The notes under the pieces: model-generated
The model's database searches: none
What the model was told of the DNA's origin: nothing
What the model saw: only the letters and a program-made list of their open reading frames with translations
Shown: positions 1-6,444 of the stretch, piece after piece
How the letters are laid out: each line of letters opens with the position of its first letter
Numbering within the stretch: position 1 is the first letter of the stretch
NCBI GenBank assembly: GCA_041591915.1
Contig: JBFHRB010000136.1
Location: forward strand, 1 to 9,005
Direction of reading: 5' to 3'
Source: JBFHRB01 sp041591915
GTDB lineage: Bacteria > Actinomycetota > Nitriliruptoria > Nitriliruptorales > Nitriliruptoraceae
Length of the DNA stretch: 9,005 bases
Program-made: the position numbers and the translations under genes

Positions 1-589
1 CCGGGCGCAGTTCTCGTTCCAGGGATTCACGCCGCGCGCCGACATCCCGCTCATGATCGCGGCGCTCGGCCCGAAGATGTGCCAGCTCGCGGGTGAGCTC
101 GCAGACGGCGTCATGCTCTGGCTCTGCAACCCCGACTACATCCGGGACGTGGTCGTGCCGAACGTCGCCGAGGGCGCGGCACGCGCAGGTCGCGACCCGA
201 GCGAGATCGAGATCATCCCGGCCATCACGTGCGCGTTGACCGACGACCCGGGGCCGGCGCTGGACGCCCTCCGCAAGTCCCTGGTCACCTACATGAGCCT
301 GCCGTTCTACCGGTCGATGCTGGCCAACTCCGGGTTCCAGGACGACCTCGATGCCTTCGACGCCGGCATGCAGGCCGGCGACTTCCCGGCAGCCCTGGCG
401 GCCATGTCCGAGCCGATGCTCCGCAGCCTCGCTGGCATCGGGTCCCCCGAGGACGTACGCGCCAAGATCGAGGAGTACCGCCAGGCCGGCGCGTCGCTGC
501 CCGGGGTCGGACCGCTGACGGCGCCCGGCACCCTCGGGACCGAGAAGGTCCTGCTCGCCGCGGCAGGCCGCGAGGTCGCGGGGGCGTGA
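1..589 (+). CDS. LLM-class (probably F420-dependent) oxidoreductase, 3' part
   Basis: This is the C-terminal 195 residues of a luciferase-like (LLM) flavin/F420-dependent oxidoreductase. The frame is open to the left window edge, so the true start lies outside; the ATG at 53 is internal because conserved sequence precedes it. Seen in the sequence: a PLMIAALGPKM..LAGELADGVMLW block, which in this family closes the TIM barrel near the cofactor phosphate site, then an alpha-helical tail and a late 'GSPEDVRAKIEEYRQAGA' stretch, typical of the family's final barrel strand and helix. The tail segment with SLVTYMSLPFYRSML resembles F420-dependent LLM proteins more than FMN-dependent monooxygenases, but the cofactor is inferred. 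The substrate cannot be told. The stop (587-589) overlaps the GTG of the downstream deaminase gene in a GTGA junction, so the two are probably co-transcribed and translationally coupled. Confidence 0.88.
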   Translation, partial: RAQFSFQGFTPRADIPLMIAALGPKMCQLAGELADGVMLWLCNPDYIRDVVVPNVAEGAARAGRDPSEIEIIPAITCALTDDPGPALDALRKSLVTYMSLPFYRSMLANSGFQDDLDAFDAGMQAGDFPAALAAMSEPMLRSLAGIGSPEDVRAKIEEYRQAGASLPGVGPLTAPGTLGTEKVLLAAAGREVAGA

Positions 590-1629
590 CCACCGACCCG
601 CTCGACCGTCCTCCCACGGCCGACGAACTCGCCGTGCTGCCGAAGGTGGAGCTGCACGTCCACCTCGAGGGCAGCATCGAGGCGGAGACGGCGAAGGCGC
701 TCGCACGTCGGCATGGCGAGGACCCCGAGGTGGTCCTCCCCCTCGTGGATGGTGCGTACCCGCCGCGCTACGACGACTTCATGGACTTCGTCCGCCTGTA
801 CCTCGCCGTGACACGACAGGTGCGCACGCCGGACGACCTCGCCACCGTCGCAGCAGCCTTCGCGCGCCAGCAGGCCGAGCAGCACGTGCTGTACACGGAG
901 GTGACGTTCACGGCCCTGACCCTCGTGCGCAACGGCTGGGAGCCCGCCCCGATGTGGCAGGCCCTGCGCGACGGCTTCGCCGAGCACCCCGAGGCGGAGA
1001 TCCGGCTGATCGTCGACGCCGTGCGCGACAGCGGTGCCGAGCACGGCTGGGCGACGGTTCGGCTGGTCGAGGACGCCGACGCCCCCGTCGCCGCGTTCGG
1101 CCTCGCCGGCGACGAGCGCACGACCGCGGCCCGCGACTTCGTGATGCTGCGGGAGGCCGCCGACCGCCTCGGCCTCGGGCTCGCCGTGCACGCCGGCGAG
1201 ACGGGACCCGCGCAGAACGTGCGCGACGCCCTCGACGACCTCGGGGCCGACCGCATCGGCCACGGTGTCGCCGCCATCCGCGACGACGCGCTGCTCGACA
1301 GGCTCGTGCGCGACGCCGTGCCGCTCGAGGTCTGCCCCAGCTCCAACGTCGTGCTGCAGGTTGCGGCCTCGCTCGACGAGCACCCCTTCCCCGAGCTCTA
1401 CCGACGGGGCGTGAACGTGACGGTCAACTCCGACGACCCGCCGTTGTTCGCCACCAGGCTCACGGACGAGCTCGCCCACGCCACGCGCCTGGCCGACCTC
1501 AGCGTGCAGGACGTGCTCGACCTGCAACGCCGGGCGGCACGGGCGGCGTTCGTGACCGAGCCCGGCCGCCAGCGCCTCCTGTCGGCGATCGACGCGTGGG
1601 CCTACTCGGCCGCGTCGCCCCCCGGCTGA
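586..1629 (+). CDS. Adenosine deaminase-family metal-dependent hydrolase
   Basis: A 347-residue member of the adenosine/AMP deaminase branch of the amidohydrolase superfamily; full length for the family (about 330-350). It is a cytoplasmic TIM-barrel zinc enzyme expected to remove the 6-amino group of an adenosine-type substrate. Visible motifs: KVELHVHLEGS (metal ligands H24 and H26), FGLAGDE (about 171-177), VHAGE (H202 ligand, catalytic E205), RIGHG (H226) and VNSDDPPLF (D283 ligand, D284). The GTG at 586 was chosen because it overlaps the upstream stop and puts the first HxH motif at the usual distance from the N-terminus. The AGDE box is ADA-like. The 'SDDPPLF' box, instead of the classic TDDP, is seen in adenine deaminases and aminodeoxyfutalosine deaminases, so the substrate is uncertain and I give no gene symbol. 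Its 3' end overlaps the convergent kinase gene by 28 bases. Confidence 0.9.
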   Translation: MTTDPLDRPPTADELAVLPKVELHVHLEGSIEAETAKALARRHGEDPEVVLPLVDGAYPPRYDDFMDFVRLYLAVTRQVRTPDDLATVAAAFARQQAEQHVLYTEVTFTALTLVRNGWEPAPMWQALRDGFAEHPEAEIRLIVDAVRDSGAEHGWATVRLVEDADAPVAAFGLAGDERTTAARDFVMLREAADRLGLGLAVHAGETGPAQNVRDALDDLGADRIGHGVAAIRDDALLDRLVRDAVPLEVCPSSNVVLQVAASLDEHPFPELYRRGVNVTVNSDDPPLFATRLTDELAHATRLADLSVQDVLDLQRRAARAAFVTEPGRQRLLSAIDAWAYSAASPPG

Positions 1630-2906
1630 CCCTCGACCGTCGAGGGGATGCTCAGCTCGAACGTGCTGCCGTGCCCCTCCTCGGAGTGCACGCTCAACTC
1701 GCCTCCCATCGACTTCAGGAAGCGCAGGACGATCGACAGGCCGAGCCCGAAGCCCGGCGAGTCCGCATCCTTGGAGCCCGCCTCGCCGAGGCGCTCGAGC
1801 AGGTCGTCGGGGATGCCACGGCCGGTGTCCGCGACGACGATGGTCGCGACCCCGTCATCGACCGACCCGACGACGGAGACCATGCCCTCCGAGGTGTAGC
1901 GAGCGCTGTTCGCGGCGAGGTTGAGCAGTAGGCGGTGCAGCCGCGTCTCGGGCAGGCGCACGCGCCCCGTCAGGTCCACGTGGACCTCGACACCCTGGTT
2001 GACGAGCTGGCTGAGCTCGTACGCCAGCACCGTGCCGAGCTCGCCCAGCTCGATGTCCGTGGGGGTCTCGTCAGCCACGCCGCCGGCCCTCGCGGACTCG
2101 GCGTCCAACAGGCCCTCGAGCATCGTCCGCATGCGCACGCTCTGCTTGGCGATCAGACCCGCGTACTGCTGCCCGCGGTCATCCACGAGGTCCCGCGTGG
2201 TGAGCAGCTCGGCGAAGCCCTGGACGGCCGAGAGGGGCGCCCGGAGGTCGTGGGCGATCTCGCGCACGACCTCGTCGCGGACGGCGCTGGCCTCGCGGAG
2301 CTCCGCGTGTTCCTTGCGCAGGCCGCGCACGAGCTGCTCCTCCTCGTAGGCCCGTGCGATCAGGTCCGCAAGCGACTGCAGCACGCGCAACTGGGAGTCG
2401 CCGATCTCGATGTCCGGTCGGGAGTCCAGGGCGCACAGCGTCCCGTACAGCGTCCCGTCCGAGAGGACGATGGGCGCGATGCAGTAGGTCTCGATCCCGA
2501 AGGCCGTACGCGCCGGCGCGAAGCGGTAGACCGGGTCCTCGGACGCCTTCCCGGTGTACCGCGCCCCTTCCTCCGTGATGTGACGGACGCAGAAGGTGTC
2601 GGGCGTGGCGAGGACCAGGCCTGCGTGGAAGCCCATGTCCTCGTGGTCGTAGGCGTCGACGATCTCGAAGGACTCGGAATCCATGTTCGAGACGAACGCG
2701 ACCCGCGCGGGCAGCATGGCGTCGACGGCCGCGATGACGTCTGCAACGACCTTGCTGAAGGATGCGCGCTCGCGGGGCAGGCCGGACGCGTCGAAGCGGC
2801 GCGGCTCGTCCGTGACGGCTCCGGAGTCCAACGTCGCCTGCTCTCGACCGGCTCGGCCTGGCGGGCCGAAGGGTGCGTGACGCCGACGAAGGTACCCGTG
2901 CCACAC
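1602..2906 (-). CDS. Soluble GAF-domain sensor histidine kinase
   Basis: A 434-residue histidine kinase with no membrane segment, so probably cytoplasmic. Domain order: a basic, Gly/Pro-rich N-terminal stretch (about 1-45), a GAF sensor domain (about 50-190, with the typical YCIAPIVLSDGTLYGTLCALD-like block around 141-161), a short coiled linker (about 187-212), a HisKA dimerisation domain with phospho-acceptor H219 in REIAHDLRAP, and a HATPase domain with N-box N329/N333 (NLAANSARYT), G1 box DTGRGIP (360-366) and G2 box GFGLGLS (385-391). All catalytic boxes look intact. It is the last gene of a four-gene block and is the natural partner for the receiver-only regulators upstream. The start is uncertain: the GTG at 2906 lies 15 bases after the glycosyltransferase stop but has no good ribosome site, and a TTG at 2831 (residue 26) is an alternative that removes most of the unconserved N-terminus. 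The GAF ligand is unknown. Confidence 0.92.
   Translation of the reverse strand: MWHGYLRRRHAPFGPPGRAGREQATLDSGAVTDEPRRFDASGLPRERASFSKVVADVIAAVDAMLPARVAFVSNMDSESFEIVDAYDHEDMGFHAGLVLATPDTFCVRHITEEGARYTGKASEDPVYRFAPARTAFGIETYCIAPIVLSDGTLYGTLCALDSRPDIEIGDSQLRVLQSLADLIARAYEEEQLVRGLRKEHAELREASAVRDEVVREIAHDLRAPLSAVQGFAELLTTRDLVDDRGQQYAGLIAKQSVRMRTMLEGLLDAESARAGGVADETPTDIELGELGTVLAYELSQLVNQGVEVHVDLTGRVRLPETRLHRLLLNLAANSARYTSEGMVSVVGSVDDGVATIVVADTGRGIPDDLLERLGEAGSKDADSPGFGLGLSIVLRFLKSMGGELSVHSEEGHGSTFELSIPSTVEGQPGGDAAE
1630..1646. terminator. Perfect palindrome at the convergent gene end, candidate bidirectional terminator
   Basis: Bases 1630-1646 form a perfect inverted repeat: CCCTCGA, a 3-base loop CCG, then TCGAGGG, starting at the base directly after the deaminase stop codon. 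The hairpin is GC-rich and strand-symmetric, and it sits between two convergent genes, as expected for a shared terminator. There is no T-tract on either side, so a classic intrinsic terminator is not shown; actinobacterial terminators often lack one. It lies inside the last codons of the minus-strand kinase gene (encoding PSTVEG), so it serves as coding sequence too. Confidence 0.4.
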
Positions 2907-2921
2907 CAGCGCTTGCGGCTT

Positions 2922-4391
2922 CTAGGACGAAGAGGCGCCCCCCGCTCGCCGTGCCGCCTCACGGTCGGTGGGTGCGACCGCCATCGCAGGCTGCTGGCCG
3001 AGCCCACGCCGCTCCATGTCCCCCCAGGACACGTTGGACCGGAACAGGTCGACCATGCCGAGGAAGCGCCACCACGTGTGGAGCTGGCGGTAGCCGAAGT
3101 TCTCGAGGATCGCGTACGCCACCAGCGTCAGGACGTCGCGCCACGACCGATAGCGACGGAACGAGAACTCCTCGAGCAGGATCGACGAGGTCGACAGGAT
3201 CACGCCGTAGAGGAAGGCGACGAGGAAGAACAGGATGGCGAATGGCCAGTTCATCAGGCCGAGGGCGACGGACAGCACGAAGGCCACGTAGCCGACGAGC
3301 TCGACCACCGGGCCGAGGGCCTCGAAGACGAACTGGTACGGCCAGGCGATGGTCCCGGCCGGGCCGTACCGCGGGTTGAAGGCCATCCGCCGGTGCTTGG
3401 ACAGGGTCTGCAGCAGCCCGCGCTGCCACCGTCGGCGCTGCCTCGCGAGCACGCGCCGTGTCTCGGGGGCCTCGGTCCAGCAGACCGGGTCGGGTACGAA
3501 CTCGATCGCGTACGGGCGGCCCGACTCCCGGAAGTGCCGGTGCATGCGCACGACGAGCTCCGCGTCCTCCCCCACCGTCTTGTGGTCGTAGCCACCCACG
3601 GCCAGCACGGCGTCACGCCGGAAGACGCCGAACGCCCCCGAGATGATCAGCAGGGCGTTGACGACGTTCCAGCCGGTGCGGCCGATGAGGAACGCCCGGA
3701 GGTACTCGACCACCTGGAAGCGAGCGATGTGGTTCTTCGAGAGCGCGACCGCCGTGACCTGGCCGTCCTCGATCGTGCAGCCGTTCGCGATCCGGATGAT
3801 CCCGCCGACCGCGATCATGTTGGCGGGGTCGTCGAGGAACGGCTTGACGACACGCAGGAGGGCGTCCGGCTCGAGCATGGCATCGGCGTCGACGGCGCAC
3901 ACCAGGGGCTCGTCCGCGAAGTTGAGCGCACAGTTGAGTGCGTCGGCCTTGCCGCCGTTCGCCTTGTCGATGAGGAGCAGGTTGCGTGCGACCCTGCTCC
4001 GGAAGACCCCGCGCACCTCCTGCGTGTCGACGTGGCGCGGGTCCACGCGCGCGGCCGGCACCATCTGGAAGTGCTCGACCATCCGGTCGAGGGTGTCGTC
4101 CTTCGAGCCGTCGTTGACCACGACGACCTGCAGCTGCGGGTACCGCAGCGCCAGCATGCTGGTGACGGACGTGACGATGTTCGGGCCCTCGTTGTACGCC
4201 GGCACGAGGATCGTGACGCCCGGGGTGAACGGGCTGCGGAACACCTCCTCGAGCGCGGCCAGCGGCTCGCTGCGCAGGTACTCGCCGAGGACCCGGGCGG
4301 CGAAGACGAGCAGCACCGCGTACGTCGTGTTGATGGCGAGGAAGTACCCGAAGATCGCGAAGTTGGCGATCCAGAGGATGGCCTCGATCAC
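2922..4391 (-). CDS. Membrane GT2 glycosyltransferase (COG1215-type polysaccharide synthase-like)
   Basis: A 489-residue processive-type family 2 glycosyltransferase resembling poly-N-acetylglucosamine, hyaluronan or cellulose synthase catalytic subunits. It would polymerise a sugar nucleotide on the cytoplasmic face and perhaps extrude the chain. Seen: an N-terminal hydrophobic region (about 2-35), the GT-A core with LVPAYNEG (about 62-69), VVNDGS (about 91-96), the metal-binding DAD (168-170), SGAFG (251-255), the acceptor-site GED (274-276) and Q318-R-R-R-W322, the (Q/R)xxRW signature of processive enzymes. Three or four hydrophobic segments follow (about 350-435), then a WWRFLGMVDLFRSNVSWGDM tail. 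There is no fused PilZ domain. The GTG at 4391 was chosen over an upstream in-frame GTG/ATG candidate because it makes a GTGA overlap with the HEAT gene's stop and begins directly with the membrane segment. The sugar and product cannot be read from sequence. The HEAT gene just upstream is a likely partner. Confidence 0.92.
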   Translation of the reverse strand: MIEAILWIANFAIFGYFLAINTTYAVLLVFAARVLGEYLRSEPLAALEEVFRSPFTPGVTILVPAYNEGPNIVTSVTSMLALRYPQLQVVVVNDGSKDDTLDRMVEHFQMVPAARVDPRHVDTQEVRGVFRSRVARNLLLIDKANGGKADALNCALNFADEPLVCAVDADAMLEPDALLRVVKPFLDDPANMIAVGGIIRIANGCTIEDGQVTAVALSKNHIARFQVVEYLRAFLIGRTGWNVVNALLIISGAFGVFRRDAVLAVGGYDHKTVGEDAELVVRMHRHFRESGRPYAIEFVPDPVCWTEAPETRRVLARQRRRWQRGLLQTLSKHRRMAFNPRYGPAGTIAWPYQFVFEALGPVVELVGYVAFVLSVALGLMNWPFAILFFLVAFLYGVILSTSSILLEEFSFRRYRSWRDVLTLVAYAILENFGYRQLHTWWRFLGMVDLFRSNVSWGDMERRGLGQQPAMAVAPTDREAARRAGGASSS

Positions 4392-5530
4392 CCGACCGTC
4401 GCCGGTTCGGGGGCCTCGTCCACGGCTGCCCGGTTCAGCGTCCGCACCCACTCGCGCTGGGCGTCCGTCGCGAGGCCGAGCGTGTCCAGCGCCTCGATGG
4501 CGTAGGCCGCGCCGCCGCCGAGGCTCGCCGCCCTCGCGCGCAGGATCGCCCGGCCGGAGTCGCCCATCTCGATGAGCGCTCGGGCAGCAGCGCGGGCGGT
4601 CGCGTGGTCGTCGTCGTCGAGGGCGCGACGGAGCACCGGGAGGGACCCGCGTGCCCCGATACGAGCGACCGCTCGGATGATCGAGCCACGGATGTCGGCG
4701 TTCTCCGCCTGCAGCGACGCGTAGAGCTGCGACAGGACCTCCGACGTGCCGATGCGGCCGACCGCGTGCGCCGCCCGGACCCTCACGAGCGTGTCACGGT
4801 CGGTGCGCAGGATGCGGATGAGCTCCTGGTCGATCTGCGAGACGCCGAGCTCGCCCAGCACGTCGATCGCCATGCGGCGGACCCGGAAGCTCGGGTGGCC
4901 GAGCGCGTCGATGAGGTTGGGGACGCCGGGTGGGCCGATCTTCAGCAGGGAGTGCGACACCGGCCCGTACGGGACCGTCCGCTTGCCGTCGCGCGCGGCG
5001 AGGAGGTGGGCGGTCGCCGCGGCGTCCCGCAGGTTGCCGAGCGCACGTGCGGCCGCGATGCGGACGGCCTCGTCGCGGTCATCCAGACGGCGGACCAGCG
5101 CGTACAGGTAGTCGTCGTCAGCGAGGAAGCCGAGTTCCTGTACGGCCAGGGCACGCTTCCAGGGCGACCGTGAGCGCAGGTCCTCGGCGGCCTCGCGCGA
5201 GAAGCCCTGGCTGATCAGGAACTCACGGATCTCCTGCACGACGTCGCCGCGGAGGTTGTCCGCGAACCGCAGGAGTTGCAGGTTCGTCGCCCGTCGACGC
5301 ATGGCCCGCTCCGACCGCGGTCCCTCCCGTTCCAGCTCCTCGAGCAGCGGTCGCTGGTCCTTGCCGTCCGTGGACACCAGCTTGAACACGGCGGGACGGA
5401 CGGAGTCGAGGATGTCCGCGAACCGGGCGTCACGACGATCGGCGAAGGTCTTCCGGGTGATCGTGGCCACCACGATGAGCAGGACCAGCGCCGTCATGAG
5501 CGCCGTGTCGATGGCCAGGAAGGTGTTCAC
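4388..5530 (-). CDS. Membrane-anchored HEAT-repeat protein
   Basis: A 380-residue protein with one N-terminal hydrophobic helix (about 5-24) followed by a basic stretch (RKTFADRRDAR), which suggests an N-out anchor with the bulk in the cytoplasm. Residues about 122-325 are a chain of HEAT/PBS-lyase-like helical repeats. Recurrent cores of the form 'R..A..ALG.L/I' can be seen near 157-167 (VRIAAARALGNL), 217-229 (VRRMAIDVLGELG), 249-261 (VRVRAAHAVGRIG), 280-292 and 311-323. HEAT arrays are protein-binding scaffolds, and no enzymatic motif is visible. The GTG at 5530 overlaps the stop of the response regulator gene (GTGA), and its own stop overlaps the GT2 start in the same way. This tight coupling suggests that the three products act in one complex, with the HEAT domain as an adaptor or co-polymerase-like regulator of the glycosyltransferase. 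That role is inference. Confidence 0.85.
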   Translation of the reverse strand: MNTFLAIDTALMTALVLLIVVATITRKTFADRRDARFADILDSVRPAVFKLVSTDGKDQRPLLEELEREGPRSERAMRRRATNLQLLRFADNLRGDVVQEIREFLISQGFSREAAEDLRSRSPWKRALAVQELGFLADDDYLYALVRRLDDRDEAVRIAAARALGNLRDAAATAHLLAARDGKRTVPYGPVSHSLLKIGPPGVPNLIDALGHPSFRVRRMAIDVLGELGVSQIDQELIRILRTDRDTLVRVRAAHAVGRIGTSEVLSQLYASLQAENADIRGSIIRAVARIGARGSLPVLRRALDDDDHATARAAARALIEMGDSGRAILRARAASLGGGAAYAIEALDTLGLATDAQREWVRTLNRAAVDEAPEPATVG

Positions 5531-5886
5531 CGTCTGAGCAGCGCATCCACTCGTCGAACGAGTTCGCGGGGCGAGAACGGCTTGACGAGGTAGTCGTCGG
5601 CGCCGGCCTCGAACCCGGCGTCGATGTCGGCTTCCCGACCGCGCGCCGTCAGCATCAGTATCCGAGGGCCGCCGGCCGCGGCCGACAGGCTGCGAGCCAC
5701 GGCCAGCCCGTCGATCTTGGGCATCATGACGTCGAGGACCGCGACCTCGGCTCCGTGCTCGCGGTACATCTCCAGCGCCTCACGCCCGTCCGTCGCCATG
5801 ACGACCTCGTGGCCCTCCTGCTCGAGCTTGAACTGCACGAGCATCGCGACGTCCTCTTCGTCCTCCGCCACGAGGATGCGTGCCAC
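5527..5886 (-). CDS. Single-domain (receiver-only) response regulator, first gene of the GT2 block
   Basis: A 119-residue CheY-like receiver with no output domain. The phosphorylation machinery is complete: acidic pair around E8/D9, phospho-acceptor D52 in VLDVMMP, T80 in LTAR and K102 in VKPFSP. After K102 only the last receiver helix remains (RELVRRVDALLRR), so it cannot bind DNA itself and must act by protein contact or as a phosphorelay carrier. The GTG at 5886 is supported by a good ribosome site, GAGGT, with a 7-base spacer, and by the standard ARILVAED start of receivers. The stop overlaps the HEAT gene's GTG. It is about 45% identical over 119 gapless positions (my own count) to the receiver encoded at 6002-6376, with D52, T80 and K102 at the same positions. 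Confidence 0.95.
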   Translation of the reverse strand: MARILVAEDEEDVAMLVQFKLEQEGHEVVMATDGREALEMYREHGAEVAVLDVMMPKIDGLAVARSLSAAAGGPRILMLTARGREADIDAGFEAGADDYLVKPFSPRELVRRVDALLRR

Positions 5887-5893
5887 GTCATCT

Positions 5894-5898
5894 ACCTC
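5894..5898 (-). promoter_or_regulatory. Ribosome binding site of the first receiver gene
   Basis: The minus strand reads GAGGT, 7 bases before the GTG at 5886. This is the clearest Shine-Dalgarno sequence in the four-gene block. It supports the chosen GTG start and marks this gene as the translational entry point of the coupled set. Confidence 0.6.
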
Positions 5899-5968
5899 AG
5901 GTCACCGGGAGCGGTTCGTCGCTGAGCCCCCGTCCCCCAACGCCGGGCATCTCCGCGTCCGCCGAACG

Positions 5969-5974
5969 ATGCTA
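5969..5974 (-). promoter_or_regulatory. Candidate -10 element upstream of the receiver/HEAT/GT2/kinase block
   Basis: The minus strand reads TAGCAT, fitting the TAnnnT/TAGnnT pattern common in actinobacterial housekeeping promoters, inside the 115-base gap between the two receiver genes. No convincing TTGACA-like -35 is present 16-19 bases upstream, so this is weak. If real, it would give the four-gene block its own promoter with a leader of about 75 bases. The rest of the gap (5887-6001) shows no hairpin or other clear signal. Confidence 0.22.
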
Positions 5975-6001
5975 CCGCTGTGGTCATCGACGGGACCGGC
6001 T

Positions 6002-6376
6002 TCAGCCCGACGCGTCGGCCTCGGCGAGCACCTTCTCGATGCGTTCCAACAGGTCCGCCGGCGAGAAGGGCTTGACGATGTAGTCCGCGGCACCGGCGTC
6101 AAGACCCTCCTGGCGGTCGCTGTCGCGGTCGCGCGCCGTCAGCAGGATCACCGGCATGGGGGTCTCGCGGGCCCCGACGCTGCGCGTGAGCGCGAAGCCG
6201 TCGTGCCCCGGCATCATCACGTCGAACAGGCACAGGTCGAAGTCGTTCGCGTCGAGGAGTGCGAGCGCGTCGTCACCGTTCTCGGCGAGGAGGACCTCGT
6301 GCCCGGCGTCCTCGAGGCTGAACTGGACCATGAACGTCAGGTCGCGGTCATCGTCCGCGAAGAGGATCCGCGCCAC
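6002..6376 (-). CDS. Second single-domain response regulator
   Basis: A 124-residue receiver-only protein, paralogous to the one encoded at 5527-5886. Phosphorylation residues are intact: D8/D9/D10 acidic cluster, phospho-acceptor D52 in LFDVMMP, T80 in LLTAR and K102 in IVKPFSP. It ends a short helix after the receiver (EKVLAEADASG), with no output domain. The GTG at 6376 is supported by GGAG with a 6-base spacer. It is on the same strand as the GT2 block but 115 bases upstream of it, so it may be read through or be a separate unit. No kinase other than the GAF kinase at 1602-2906 is in the window, so both receivers could share it; this is inference. Confidence 0.95.
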   Translation of the reverse strand: MARILFADDDRDLTFMVQFSLEDAGHEVLLAENGDDALALLDANDFDLCLFDVMMPGHDGFALTRSVGARETPMPVILLTARDRDSDRQEGLDAGAADYIVKPFSPADLLERIEKVLAEADASG

Positions 6377-6382
6377 CTGTCA

Positions 6383-6386
6383 CTCC
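6383..6386 (-). promoter_or_regulatory. Ribosome binding site of the second receiver gene
   Basis: The minus strand reads GGAG, 6 bases before the GTG at 6376. It decides the start of this gene and agrees with the usual receiver N-terminus (ARILFADDD). Confidence 0.55.
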
Positions 6387-6401
6387 ATCCCTGGTGCGGC
6401 A

Positions 6402-6407
6402 ACGCTA
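6402..6407 (-). promoter_or_regulatory. Candidate -10 element upstream of the second receiver gene
   Basis: TAGCGT on the minus strand fits the TAGnnT form, 25 bases before the GTG at 6376, in the 68-base gap after the DUF427 gene. No good -35 hexamer is seen at 16-19 bases. It resembles the TAGCAT upstream of the other receiver gene, but a six-base match in GC-rich DNA is weak evidence. Confidence 0.2.
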
Positions 6408-6444
6408 GTGGAACCGATCGCGGGCTCGACACGACGGGGACCGG

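Noticed and set aside
229..585. Upstream extension of the deaminase frame
   Set aside because: The frame is open but the translated sequence is Arg/Gly/Pro-rich and overlaps conserved codons of the oxidoreductase; the GTG at 586 gives the normal deaminase length.
307..1527. 406-codon open frame on the minus strand, antisense to the deaminase and the oxidoreductase end
   Set aside because: Its product has no domain and a biased composition, and it covers the conserved active-site motifs of the deaminase in the opposite strand, which are clearly the coding ones.
4392..4451. Upstream start for the glycosyltransferase
   Set aside because: The extra 20 residues are low-complexity, overlap the conserved-frame end of the HEAT gene, and precede the natural membrane-segment start at the GTGA overlap.
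1935..4505. Very long open frame (856 codons) on the + strand, antisense to the kinase and glycosyltransferase genes
   Set aside because: It is a GC-skew shadow: the opposite strand carries intact kinase and GT2 motifs, while this frame gives a His/Arg/Asp/Val-rich product without any recognisable domain. It also runs across the gene boundary on the other strand.
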